This document shows, piece after piece, positions 12,201 to 22,187 of a stretch of 64,000 nt of DNA (position 1 is its first letter; every line of letters starts with the position of its first letter). Position numbers and translations under genes: made by a program. The notes under the pieces were generated by a model. The model was not told where the DNA came from. It ran no database searches and worked only from the letters and a program-made list of their open reading frames with translations. Origin of the DNA: Marthasterias glacialis (lineage: Eukaryota > Echinodermata > Asteroidea > Forcipulatida > Asteriidae); NCBI GenBank assembly GCA_911728455.2, contig OU452231.1, positions 2,051,001-2,115,000 of the forward strand. Direction: 5' to 3'.

Positions 12201-13467
12201 GTGTGTTTACATTTTATACCCAAAAGTGGTAACGTGATGCGTGTCGCACAATCGGTCTATTGGTTAGCGGTTTATCTAAGATGTATTTGTAGACGTTGCA
12301 GTTGAAAAGAACCAGTGCGTAACAAATCAAACTGTATTGTAAGCTCTCAATATCTTCATGGGAAATAATATGATAACTAAAGGTGTCACATGAACGATGT
12401 CATCCCTTCTCTTTCTTAACTAAGGTAGATGACATAACAAAGAACTTCGGTCAATTCGTTAATTTGTGATGAAGGTTGTGATGAGTAAACTTTCACTTAC
12501 TTGTTTGTGTGCAATCTCCGTTTTGAGTTGATGCCAAACCTTTGCCATCTACAGCTTTGTAAGAGTAGTAATGCCTGTACACGGAACTCTGTTCAGTTGG
12601 TTTTCCAATAATGGAGAAATCCACTGGGAAATGCGAACATTTAAAAAAAAAAACATTATACAATTTAAAAGGATATGTCAAAATCGATCATCAAAACAAC
12701 TCTCTGTTGTTTCAGCTGGGAAAAGTGATGTAAAAGTACACACTCAAAGTATAATAGTAGACATATCGGGAAGTCTACAGGGGTCTTCCCTTTCCCATCT
12801 TATTTCAAGCTGTCCACTCACTTTACACATTCTACCATGCAATTTCGAAGATCTCTTTTTATTTGAGGTGTACGTTTTTGGTAATTTGTTATTCAAAACG
12901 TTTTACAGAGTATCGACTAAACTGACTCAAGTGTCTCTTAGTCTCCTCACCTGGACAATCTAAGAAGACGACCATTTCTCTCTCAGTGGCGCTGAATGGT
13001 GGCTGATCGGTGTAATAAGGTTTGTACGATCTCCCTGGTGCATACATATTGAATCCGCCTGGTAGGAGTAGTGTACAAATGCAGCGGTTGTTGTAGTCAA
13101 CTGGTAACACCCACCTGAGTTTACCCCCTGGGTTAGAGTCCGGCTCCTGGCCAAGGTAACAAACATTGGCCACCACCTCTATCCCATGAAAACTGAGGGA
13201 TGAAAAAGGCCAAGTTTGAAAATGATTTTTAATAAATTTGACGTAATAACAATTTCCATAAAAAAATATCTATAAAACGTTACCGTTCGCTGTTCTATAC
13301 ATAGACTGTTCAATAATTAGATACCTATTTACCGCCGAGGATCTGTAACAGTTATATCCTTATTACACAATAATTCTAGTTGAAATTATTTTTAATTAAA
13401 GAGATGACTTACCACCGAGTACAGTCCAAATAATTACTGTCATCCAAGTAAACTGCGTCATTACCAT
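9237..13467 (-). CDS. Gene A: secreted protein with Cys4 N-terminal domain and F-type lectin domain
   Basis: Five exons on the minus strand: 13413-13467, 12951-13178, 12501-12623, 10968-11063 and 9237-9496. All junctions are GT/AG and all introns phase 1, giving 253 residues. Exon 1 encodes a short hydrophobic leader (MVMTQFTWMTVIIWTVLG), probably a signal peptide. Exon 2 encodes a 76-residue domain with cysteines in CYLG, RCIC and LDCP. Exons 3-5 form the F-type lectin domain (SIIGKPTEQSS, PWWRVDLEG, NRIFCCSERLTG, ICGEPV, KCDPP, LQLCE). In eel fucolectin, His in CTHT and the two Arg of RxDx4R bind fucose. Here CTHT reads CTQT and the Asp is Phe, so binding may be altered or lost. Two 1.2 kb TIR elements lie in and near it, one in intron 4 and one in the promoter. 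Frame and splice sites are intact. The lectin call is firm; expression is unknown. Confidence 0.88.
9579..10754. mobile_element. TA-flanked TIR element, copy 1 (intron 4 of gene A)
   Basis: Terminal inverted repeats TAGGTTTTCCCGGCC (left) and the complement GGGAAAACCTA (right) bound 1176 bp. The same region of gene D (about 35,495-35,510) lacks it. The right flank is TA; the left has diverged. Subterminal regions are packed with the word ATTCAATTTCG and its complement. A minus-strand ORF at 9895-10149 (84 aa, Lys/Arg-rich C-terminal half) is largely preserved in copy 2. No transposase domain is recognisable. Confidence 0.8.
11952..12305 (+). other. Open frame inside intron 3 of gene A, probably not a gene
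   Basis: A 117-codon frame antisense to intron 3 of A. It has no recognisable domain, no counterpart in gene D or the other paralogues, and no supporting splice or promoter signals. The surrounding 11,080-12,480 is otherwise plain intron. I list it only to account for the stretch. Confidence 0.2.
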
Positions 13468-13548
13468 GCTGCGTTGCTGGCTTTTATTTTACAACTTGCA
13501 AGCACTTTATATTTCAAGCATTTTTGACATTTAAATTGTTTTAAAGAT

Positions 13549-13587
13549 TCATTCACAACTGTGCCATAAGATATTCATGAGAGCCAT
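13549..13587 (-). promoter_or_regulatory. Upstream ORF in the gene A leader (12 codons)
   Basis: In the presumed 5' leader of A, 82 bases before the start codon, a 12-codon ORF reads MALMNILWHSCE and stops. Near-identical uORFs stand at 55,072-55,110 (before A') and 5820-5858 (before X exon 1). B and B' lack it, and E has a different short ORF. A uORF could damp translation, but conservation may simply reflect shared ancestry. Confidence 0.35.
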
Positions 13588-13673
13588 TGTCTCATAGAGG
13601 AATACGCTCAGGAGGTGACTCCTTCCTAAGACTATATGTCAAACCTGTTGAATTTTCTTCGGAGAGTGGGCGC

Positions 13674-13682
13674 CTTTTATAG
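13674..13682 (-). promoter_or_regulatory. TATA box of gene A completed by a transposon end
   Basis: On the minus strand the junction between TIR element copy 2 and the A promoter reads CCTATAAAAGGCGCC. The last bases of the element plus the TA duplication turn the ancestral AATAAAAG into a canonical TATAAAAGG. It lies about 205 bases upstream of the start codon. Promoter function is inferred from position and consensus only. Confidence 0.5.
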
Positions 13683-14945
13683 GTTTTCCCGGCCAATTTA
13701 AACAAAAATCCATTCAAGTTAATACCCGGGTCATTCAATTTCGCTTGAAAATAAATCCTCGGGTACATCAGCATTCAACAGTTAAAAAGAGTTATTCAAT
13801 TTCGACACATGAACATTCATTTGACAAATAAAATCATTCAATTTAAAACGGTCACTTAGTTCATTCAATTTCGTCAAAGACAGCAGGATAGGGCTGGTTA
13901 ACTATTCATTTTAGTCAACTGGCAAACATTTTAGAAATGTTTGCATTCAAATTCGTTTCTTCGGTATGCCCTTTCTGCTTCGTATTTGCCTATATAAAGT
14001 TTAGGATATTATGAGGGGATTTCATTTATACACTGTTGCCGAGTTATACCTCTCACTAAATATACGATTTTGAAGCAAACAATATTGGCTGCCCATGGTC
14101 ATTATGAAGATTGAGCACTGTAACTAGAGGAAGGCTGATTGAATGAAGTATTCGAGAGTTAATTTGCAAGGTCTAAACATTAACGAATAAAGAAGATGAC
14201 AAAAAGTGAATTTAAGACCAAAGCAAACAATTACATTGCAAGCAAATGTAAGCAAAATATTGTTTGTTGTTTTTTGTATTGTTTATTGTTTTTGTATACT
14301 TGTATGCCATAAAACTTTATTTAACTGTTCTTAGACACATTTTAAAATTTTAATCATGGGGTACTCTCAAAATGCAAAATGTTTTACCCTGGCCTCAATC
14401 GAAAAAAGTTGTTTTCAATCTAATTAGAGTGGATTTCAATGAATTTTTTTTAGTGTGTAACAAAGTAAAAGAAAAACAATTGCAATTAAGACCAAATATA
14501 AGAATTAAATTAAAAACTCATAAAACAGATTATTCACGCAACTGCCGGAAAAGGAACATTATCGCTAACTTTAAACGCAAGCATAAGCCGTATCAAACTC
14601 ATGTTGAATTTGAACGCTCAAAATGTTGAAATCCGTTACCCATAAACGAAAAAGAAACGAACATGAGATGGAAAATCGCAGAGCGCTTCGATGACTCTGA
14701 ATTTGATTGCACCTATTGGGAAAAGGTAGTAGATATTCAACATAAGAATGGCAATCTTCTAATCTTGAATGCCTATAAATGAAATAGAATGAAAAGAAAG
14801 GGATCCTGAGTGCACGAAAACGAAATTGAATGCAATAATATTGAAAGAGAAACCCTAGTTTGACTGAATTAGAGAAATAGCGTGAATTTGAAAGCGCTAT
14901 AATGAAATTGAATGATATTTTGCTGAATTTGGCCGGGAAAACCTA
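13680..14945. mobile_element. TA-flanked TIR element, copy 2 (in the core promoter of gene A)
   Basis: A 1266-bp element with ends TAGGTTTTCCCGGCC and GGCCGGGAAAACCTA and a TA duplication on both sides (13,678-13,679 and 14,946-14,947). Uninterrupted versions of the site exist upstream of A' and E (GGTTAATAAAAGACGCC), which proves the insertion and its target duplication. It is inverted relative to copy 1. It contains many ATTCAATTTCG-type subterminal words and the same 85-codon basic ORF (14,372-14,629, plus). It is non-autonomous as far as I can see. Confidence 0.9.
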
Positions 14946-14947
14946 TA

Positions 14948-15130
14948 TTAACCACACGATCCAGATTGCGTCACGCGACCAAAAGAACCCGTTTTACTTA
15001 AGTGGTTAATAAATCACGAAGTTAAACCACAACAGGAATAATCAGTCGCCATGACGAAGAGACTCTTCATAAGATATCAAACAATACGAGATTTTCATAT
15101 CGGCAACCTTGACATTTTCAATTCTCAGGC
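14948..15130 (-). promoter_or_regulatory. Conserved upstream block of gene A, displaced by the transposon
   Basis: This is the same block as upstream of B, B', A', E and X, with GAAGAGTCTCTTC at about 15,056-15,068. In A it is pushed about 1.27 kb further from the start codon by TIR element copy 2. Confidence 0.55.
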
Positions 15131-17390
15131 AGATTTTATAATTGTACGGCTTGGCCATCGAGAGAGCCTACCGTCTTAGATCTTCATTGATTGTCATGCA
15201 GTTCAGGTTTTAATTTACAAGGACCATCATCACAAAATTTTAATTTGACGTTTTGGGCTCGTAATTTATTAATTAATTTATGAGGGCCTGTCTGCTTCCT
15301 GTTGTTATTATTCATAATAACAACAGTGTGCATGTGAATAAAACAGTACAGTATCAGAACAAATAGTTATAGCTGCATGTCATCCTTATTAAGATTAATT
15401 TTAAAAGCTTATCATGAGAGGATAAGAACCAATTGTGATAAAAGGTAGAAATAACTGAAATGCATTCATAATGAACATGAGAAATATGATTTCAGAAAGT
15501 TGTGAAACAGAATAGTATAAATTATATCATTCATAATCGAATACATGATAATAAAGAAAATGATCAGAAACATCGACAAAAATCAAACTCCTGTTCTGTA
15601 GTGTAATGATGTGTATAATGCAATGCTTGTATGACAGAAGTTATGAAGTTGTTTCTGTTCTGGGTTATCTCACACTGTGATTTCGCCATCTGAAGGGTAG
15701 GAGAAGGCCCGTATAGACCATGTAATAATGATACGCAGTTCTTATATAGGGCTTTATCACACCCGATGGGGGTCTCAAAGCGCTCAGTGTTTTCCCTGCC
15801 ATGTATGCGGAGTTACGTTTTGAAGTATGAGACCTGTTCCTTTACATAGCACCATGTGACGGTTTACAAGGTGCTATTGCGCAATCTGCAGCTGATCAAA
15901 CCAGGAACATCGGGGCGAACCCCTTCTCTTTGCGATAAGTGCAAAGGGTCATAGAGACCCATACCACACTGGGTCTATTTTTGTGGCCTTTGTTGTTTTA
16001 GTCGTCAAATTTCTAGGTGCATGGCGAAGAATAAATTCAGCTTTTGCGGAGTATACTGACAAGGAAACCAGCTCGTGGGAATTAAATTCTTTTGGTTTAA
16101 AACAATCATAGAAGTCGGCTGGTTTGGTAAATAGGATTTTTGATATTGCATTTATGCTTAATCGTGATTATCATTAATTTTGTCCAAGGAAAAATCATGT
16201 TGAAAAAATGTAAACATGCATGGAGCATTATCGCAAATAGCACTGAAACAACAGAGGGCGCCCTTCCTCGAAGCATCGCCCTGCCTGGGTTCAAACTGCG
16301 ACGCGCGAAAACTGTAAAGTGTTCCTGCAGAGTCTTGATGGCTGCCGCCAAATGTAGAAGGTTTGTGTCTATGAAAGTAACAGTAACACTTTACTCAGGC
16401 TATCTTGATACATACATAAATACACCAATTACAAAGAGATAGCAGCATATATATAAGAGAAAAATGAAGAAATGTTGCAGGTTTTTTTTCTAAATCTTAT
16501 AATAAGCTATCCATTACTACTGGCGATCCGTGCTGCTTAAAGCTTGTCTCAACACAAAATATTATCGTTTGATCTAATGCGTTTACATGTTGTTACACTT
16601 ATTAGCATTGGATGGTTGTGTTAAAGGCAACCCTATGTATAAGAAACTAAATACAAAATTGTCTCACAAAATTAGAAAACAGCATACCCCTTTAATAGAC
16701 AAGGCAGGGGGACGTCACATATGTCTCTATCTTTGAGGTTGCCAAGGTTAGGCAGATTTCGAATTGCCTCAGACAAAACAAAACACTCCATTATGCAATT
16801 ATCAGTTTGCATCAGACTGCAGCTATTATATAGTATAACTTTTTTTCCCCGGGAAACAGGTCTATCAGGTCCAGGGAGGGCTATAATTAGGCGCTTGTTA
16901 TCCCTTTAGAAACCCATTCGGAGTCTAGCCAAGCATTATCCAAGTGAGGCACCAATAGGCTTTGGTCAAATTGCCTCAGGCAAGCCAAACACTTTGACAG
17001 TGAGCAGCAATCAAGCACCAGTTAGAACCTTAGACTGCTTGTTTGGATATAAAACAAATCACAGAGCTTTTCAGTACCAGCATTGTACCAAGAAGGGATA
17101 ACAGGTCCTTCAGAAACCTCATGAGGGCACGTGTGAGGTCATTAACAATAACAAGGTAATCTGCTAACTGGTTATTTATGCACAATGAGTAAGACAGTTA
17201 TATTGCTTGTGTACGTCAATTATAGAGGGAAATAGTGTGTGGCCTTTACCGAGGGTGTTTACAACATCACAGTTACTTTATATTTAAAATAATGCTCGCG
17301 AAATAGGCATACATTGTGATATTAAGTCGAATTTTAAGTCATTTTTTATTCAACCATTATTAAGTATTTCTATGTTAATATTTTGTAGCT
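15131..17390. repeat. A-B intergenic DNA, mirrored at 52.6-54.8 kb
   Basis: No gene is visible. The stretch carries the single-copy version of the 140-bp repeat (about 15,748-15,890). A segment at 16,200-16,360 with GGCGGCAGCCATCAAGACTC recurs at about 53,630-53,780 and 58,520-58,640. Lectin-cluster 3'-flank sequence occupies 16,500-17,390. The small frames here (16,106-16,351 and others) show no domain and are conserved only because the whole region is duplicated. Confidence 0.65.
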
Positions 17391-20300
17391 TTATTTACCC
17401 TTGCTTGTGGGTGAACAGATGGCAAGGGGGAATTCTGTCACCATTACCTCACACAACTGCAATATTATAGGCATAGCTGTCGGAATGTCTACAAAAATGT
17501 AGCGCGCCCTCACTGGCGGGTCACATTTGACTTCAATAATGCCACCACGTGGTGCAGCCTGTTCAGCCGTCACTGGTTCACCGCAAATGGTGTTCTTGGT
17601 TACAATGGGGTCTATCCCAGCTCTAGCAACGGCACCAGTCAAACGCTCGCCTGTCAATCAAAATGGAATATTTAATTGTTTCAGGGAAACCGGGTAGGCA
17701 CATAATTTCTTTTTGAAAAAAGTTTGGCAGAAAATCTAAGTACAATATCGATATATATCAAACGTTCTACCTTTTCACCTGTGGAATAAAATAGTAATGA
17801 CAAGAAGCAGCAGTTTGCTCGTGGGGGTAATGGACAAGACAGTGTTAAAACAACGAAACAAGATCAAGGTTATTTGCAGAGTTGGTGCTGCAGGTCTGAG
17901 ACTTGGAATCGAGTCGGACTTCAGTCGGATCGTCTTTACATGCAACCCTGCTCCCAAGGTTCTGAAACGAATAAATATTAACTTACTGCAACAGACGATC
18001 CGATTGATGATTGTGATGGTCCTGATGCAATGCTCACCGTCAAGATCAACTCTCCACCAAGGGTTTATCTCTCCATCGTTCGCTGTTGGCAACATTAATT
18101 AAAAATTAAGCACAATATTAAACCATTATCCCAAAATAGCTAAACTTAACACAGTTAAAACTGTGAAACATTCGAAGCACCGATAACATTGTTACGGTAA
18201 TTATTATACCGCCCTCTATTGTTAACCATTGTTGGCGCACCATCGACGGCGAGCAGCCATCTTTAGTATCACGTTACAGGGTGGAACACGTCCGATGTTA
18301 TACAATGTTACTCAAGAGTTTCGTCGTCAATTATTTGACTATATTTACTTTGTCTATACAATACAAAGCATAAAATAACAAACATTAGATTTGGTTTATT
18401 ATGTCGGTGATCATGTAATGTAGTGAGTGGAACTGTGGGAATAAAAATCAAAAGTGTACAATGTTTGAGGTATATGGCCTAATGAAGGATTACGGTTGAA
18501 GCCGTTGTAGGTGAAACATCCCTGTGAAAAAACTCAATTTTATTGTAAGTTCTGATTATCTACCAGGGCAAGATTATAATTATCAAGTGTCCCATGAACG
18601 ATGCTGTGCCTCGTTCCCTTTTTGAACTAATGGGGGGCAGGTGGATGTAGTTTGCCCTTCGGCAACTTTATAGTTTTTCAAAGATGTAATGCCATTTTAT
18701 ACTCTTGATTGATAAGTAACCTGGGTACAATCGTTCGTGATTCTATTTTGATGAAGGGCGACCAATAAATTTTCTCTTACTTGTATGTGTGCAATCTCCG
18801 TTTTCAGTTGATGCCAAACCCTTGCCATCTACAGCTTTGTGAGATGCGTATTTAGCCATAAACGTTGAACTCTGCTCAGTTGGTTTGCCAATGATGGAGA
18901 AATCCACTGGAAAAATACAAATGTAATCAAAGTAACAAAGTAATGGTGATGTTTGTGGGAAATCAATTTGGTTGTATCCTTTCTCATCTTAGTTATTCCC
19001 ACTTTAATACTTTACAAGTTTTACTATAAATGAGAAAATAAAATTAAATGTTGCAAACTGCTTACCAGCCAAAATGGCCTATAGTGTAAATGCAAAAAAA
19101 AAATTAAAAAAAATAAATAAAATTAAAGAGGGGCTCCAAGGTGGAATTTAGTTTTGTGATGTACTCATTTTGCAATAGATAGAGTCCTTATGAATGTGGA
19201 AAAAAATACAAGTCGCCATCTCATTTTGAAACGGTGTAAAAATACCAGTGCGATTTTTTTCAAAACCAAAAAGCAAACTTCAAATTTTGCTCTGAAAGGG
19301 TATTAGGTTTGTTTCCACTTACATAAGGACTCTATCCATTGAAGTAAACTGAAATTGAAACTACAACTGCGACGACAACTGAGCCTACAACTGCAGCTAC
19401 AATTGCGGCTACAACTGAGACTACAGCTGCGACTACAACTGAGACTACTTCTGTGACTACAACTGGGACTACATCTGCGACTTTGGAACTTCTCTTTAAT
19501 GGTCTGAAGGTAACCATTTTTACAAACAAGTACTAGAGATACTGAATCAGCAATCTCGAGCCTTTCTACTTCACTGCTTCTGTTTCTTTGTATGTGTGTG
19601 TTGTGTTGTCATTTAGCCTTTGAGAAAGAATCTGCTTGGGTCAAAAAGTGAGGCCATTTACATCAAACATTAACATGTCCTTATAATTTTACGGAAGTTT
19701 TTTGAGATACTTGTTTGGTAGTTTATTTTTTTAAAACTGTTTACTACAGAGTATCATCTGAACTGACTGAAGAGTCTCTCTCCTCACCTGGACAATCTAA
19801 GAAGATGACCATTTCTATCTCAGTGGCGCTGAATGGTGGCTGATCGATGTAGTAAGGTATGTACGATCTCTCTGGTGCATGCATATTGAATCCGCCTGGT
19901 AGGAGTCGTGTACAAATGCAGCGGTCGTTGTAGTCAACTGGTAGCACCCACCTGAGTTTACCCTCTTGGTTAGAGTCCGGTTCCTGGCCAAGGTAACAAA
20001 CATTGGCCAACACCTCTAGCCCATAATAATCTGAAGAATGACAGAATTCCTTTGTTTCAAAATTTTGTGGAAACAAGAATATTTTATTAAAAAAAACATT
20101 GAATGTCCTTATAATTTTACGGAAATTTATCGTGATACACAATACATGTTTACCTCCAGAATGGGAGGTTCTGGGTTTTAGTTGCTGTTCACTGTTCTTA
20201 AAAGTTTTTCCCGCAAATTACACGCGCGATGTAGGCATACAAGTCTATTGTTAGTTACCCCCATGTGACCGTGTTTCAGCCAAACATAATTATGAACCAG

Positions 20301-21224
20301 CAAGAGGTGTGTTATAAATATCGATATTGGCTGGTGCCCAACACATGTTTTTGAGCATGAGTAACATAATTATCAGCCTCTGAGTTGCCAAAAATGGTCG
20401 TTGAACGTAATTGACCTTTTGTCCTACAACATTAGTTGTAGGACGCCCTCGGTTGAGACGTTCCAAGTTCGGGTAGATAACTACAGCCGACTAGACTTAA
20501 CCATAGTCGAGCTAGATGTCACTTGAACACTGCGTGGTTTGACTAGCGAGCCAAACAGGATAGCTCCGGAGCACTGTTTCTCGAGTCACATTTGCGAGTT
20601 ACGTCACAAATACTTGAGTGTTTAGCGATAACAGTTGGCTTTGCTCAATGCCGTCATATAGACAACTATTAAACTAACTACATGTATCGACAAACTATTT
20701 CGACTAGAATATCGAGTAAACGTGTTTGCGAGCAGACTAAATTGCAAATTGACAAACAGTCAATGGAACAAGTTGCCCGCTAAGGCCAAAACTGCATCGT
20801 CTACTGGTGGTTTTGAAAACATGTATAAATACATTAATGTTTTTTATTTTAAAATCTCTTTTACTCTGACTGTTAGTATACTTTAAAGTACAGTTTTTTG
20901 TTTTTAAGACACAGGACCATAATTTAAAACTGCCGTTGAGCTGATATTTGTATCATGTATACAGATCTTGAAATAAATAACTCACTAAATAACTAAATAA
21001 CTAAATAACTAAATAACTAAATAAATAACTAAAAAGATAAACGATCAAAACTAGCTCATTGCTGTCCATTCTACGCCAAGGGGCGTGACGTCACATTCGC
21101 CATTGTTCTAATTAGATACCACCTATCCACAGAGGATATTTCACAATTTTTATTTCAACAAAAAAGATTACTTACCACAAAATAGAGCCCAAATAATTAC
21201 TGTCACAGGCGTACACTGCGTCAT
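17391..21224 (-). CDS. Gene B: secreted protein with Cys4 N-terminal domain and F-type lectin domain
   Basis: Exons on the minus strand: 21176-21224, 19788-20015, 18781-18906, 17987-18082 and 17391-17650. All introns are phase 1, giving 252 residues. The leader MTQCTPVTVIIWALFCG is hydrophobic and signal-like. Exon 2 carries the four-cysteine domain (CYLG, RCIC, LDCP). The lectin domain keeps CTHT, PWWRVDLDG, NRIVCCSERLTG, ICGEPV, KCDPP and LQLCE. The His and both Arg of the fucose-binding triad known from eel agglutinin are present. The Asp of RxDx4R is Val. The stop codon overlaps an AATAAA word, which is absent in B'. Intron 2 contains a 12-bp minisatellite. It is the mirror twin of B' (about 97% identical protein). 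Intact and probably functional. Confidence 0.9.
19360..19490. repeat. 12-bp minisatellite in intron 2 of gene B (short allele)
   Basis: About ten degenerate units of the type ACAACTGAGACT. The mirror copy in B' (50,340-50,660) has about twice as many. In translation it looks Thr/Glu- or Val/Ser-rich, but it lies between two well-supported splice sites and is intronic. Confidence 0.8.
20940..21035. repeat. Short tandem AACTAAAT repeat in intron 1 of gene B
   Basis: Five or so copies of an 8-bp unit (AACTAAAT), mirrored with a different copy number near 48,765-48,805. Confidence 0.75.
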
Positions 21225-21419
21225 ATTCTCATCCAGCGTTGATGAGTTTTATGGAACAACTTGCAGTATAAAACAAGCAATAGTGTCCATTTGAATTGGG
21301 TAAACGATGCACGCACAATTATGACTTAATCGTTGGTCTTCGTTTGGGCAAATAACGAAAAGAGGGATACGCTGGGAAGGCGACAAATGCCACATCTGAA
21401 TAATGATTTGAGATTGAGT

Positions 21420-21600
21420 GTCTTTTATTGATCACACAATAAATCACAATGAGATTGTTTTGTAAATAGCTGAGTTAAAACACGAATATTCCACCCAAGG
21501 CTTGTCTCCATGACGAAGAGACTCTTCATAAGATATCACACAATACGAAATTATCAATCGGCAATCTTGACATTTTCAAGTATAAGCCATGTACGGCAAA
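21420..21600 (-). promoter_or_regulatory. Conserved upstream block of gene B
   Basis: The GAAGAGTCTCTTC palindrome lies at about 21,516-21,528, some 300 bases from the start codon, followed downstream by a TATA-like CAATAAAAGACAC near 21,425. The order and spacing equal those in B' and E. The role is inferred from conservation among paralogues. Confidence 0.55.
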
Positions 21601-22180
21601 AGGGTATTATCATGGACACTAGAAGGTGTTGTCGCTCAAAGGTGAATGGATTTGTTTCTAATTTGAAAGAGGTTGTGTAGACGTAGATGTCAGGTGGATC
21701 CAAAGACATAAATTATGTAGGGACAATTGTTTCCCCTTTTTTAGTTCTGTAATTAAACTTTAAATATATTTTTTTGCCATATGAAATATCTTCTGTATGC
21801 TCAATAGTTATCCATTTTGCATAATGTTTTACGTGTAACCATTATCCCATGTTAGGTATAACGGAAAGGGGGAGGTATGTAGTCATGTAATATCAGTAGA
21901 GCTATACTTCTTGTTATTGTCTTTTAGCGGCAGAAACATCAGCTTGTTATTTGATTATACGAACAACGATAGGGTATAGATGTTGAGAAAAGGAATGTTG
22001 AATTTGTTTATATTAATTTATTTTTATTATGTTGCTGTCGTTTGTTTTTTGTTTCTTGTTTCTTGTTATTATTACTTTTGCACATAGCATTTTTAAGCTA
22101 GGAAATAAAGTAATTCGGGGACAATTGTAGTCAAAGGAAAAATAGTTCTCGCCACTTTGTCAAGATGGGTATTTTGGAAG
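21601..22180. other. B-C intergenic DNA, no feature seen
   Basis: AT-rich non-coding sequence mirrored at about 47,640-48,200. I see no gene, RNA or element in it. Confidence 0.5.
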
Positions 22181-22187
22181 CCATAAA

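Noticed and set aside
12960..13166. Second ORFs overlapping exon 2 (the MFVTLAR frame; also at 19,815, 49,818, 55,529 and 61,951)
   Set aside because: They are the plus-one frame of the conserved exon-2 coding sequence. Their recurrence follows from duplication, and splice phases support only the other frame.
16106..16351. MAAAIKTLQEH frame as a small conserved gene
   Set aside because: It recurs only because the intergenic DNA is duplicated. The copy near 58.5 kb has frame breaks, and no domain or splice context supports it.
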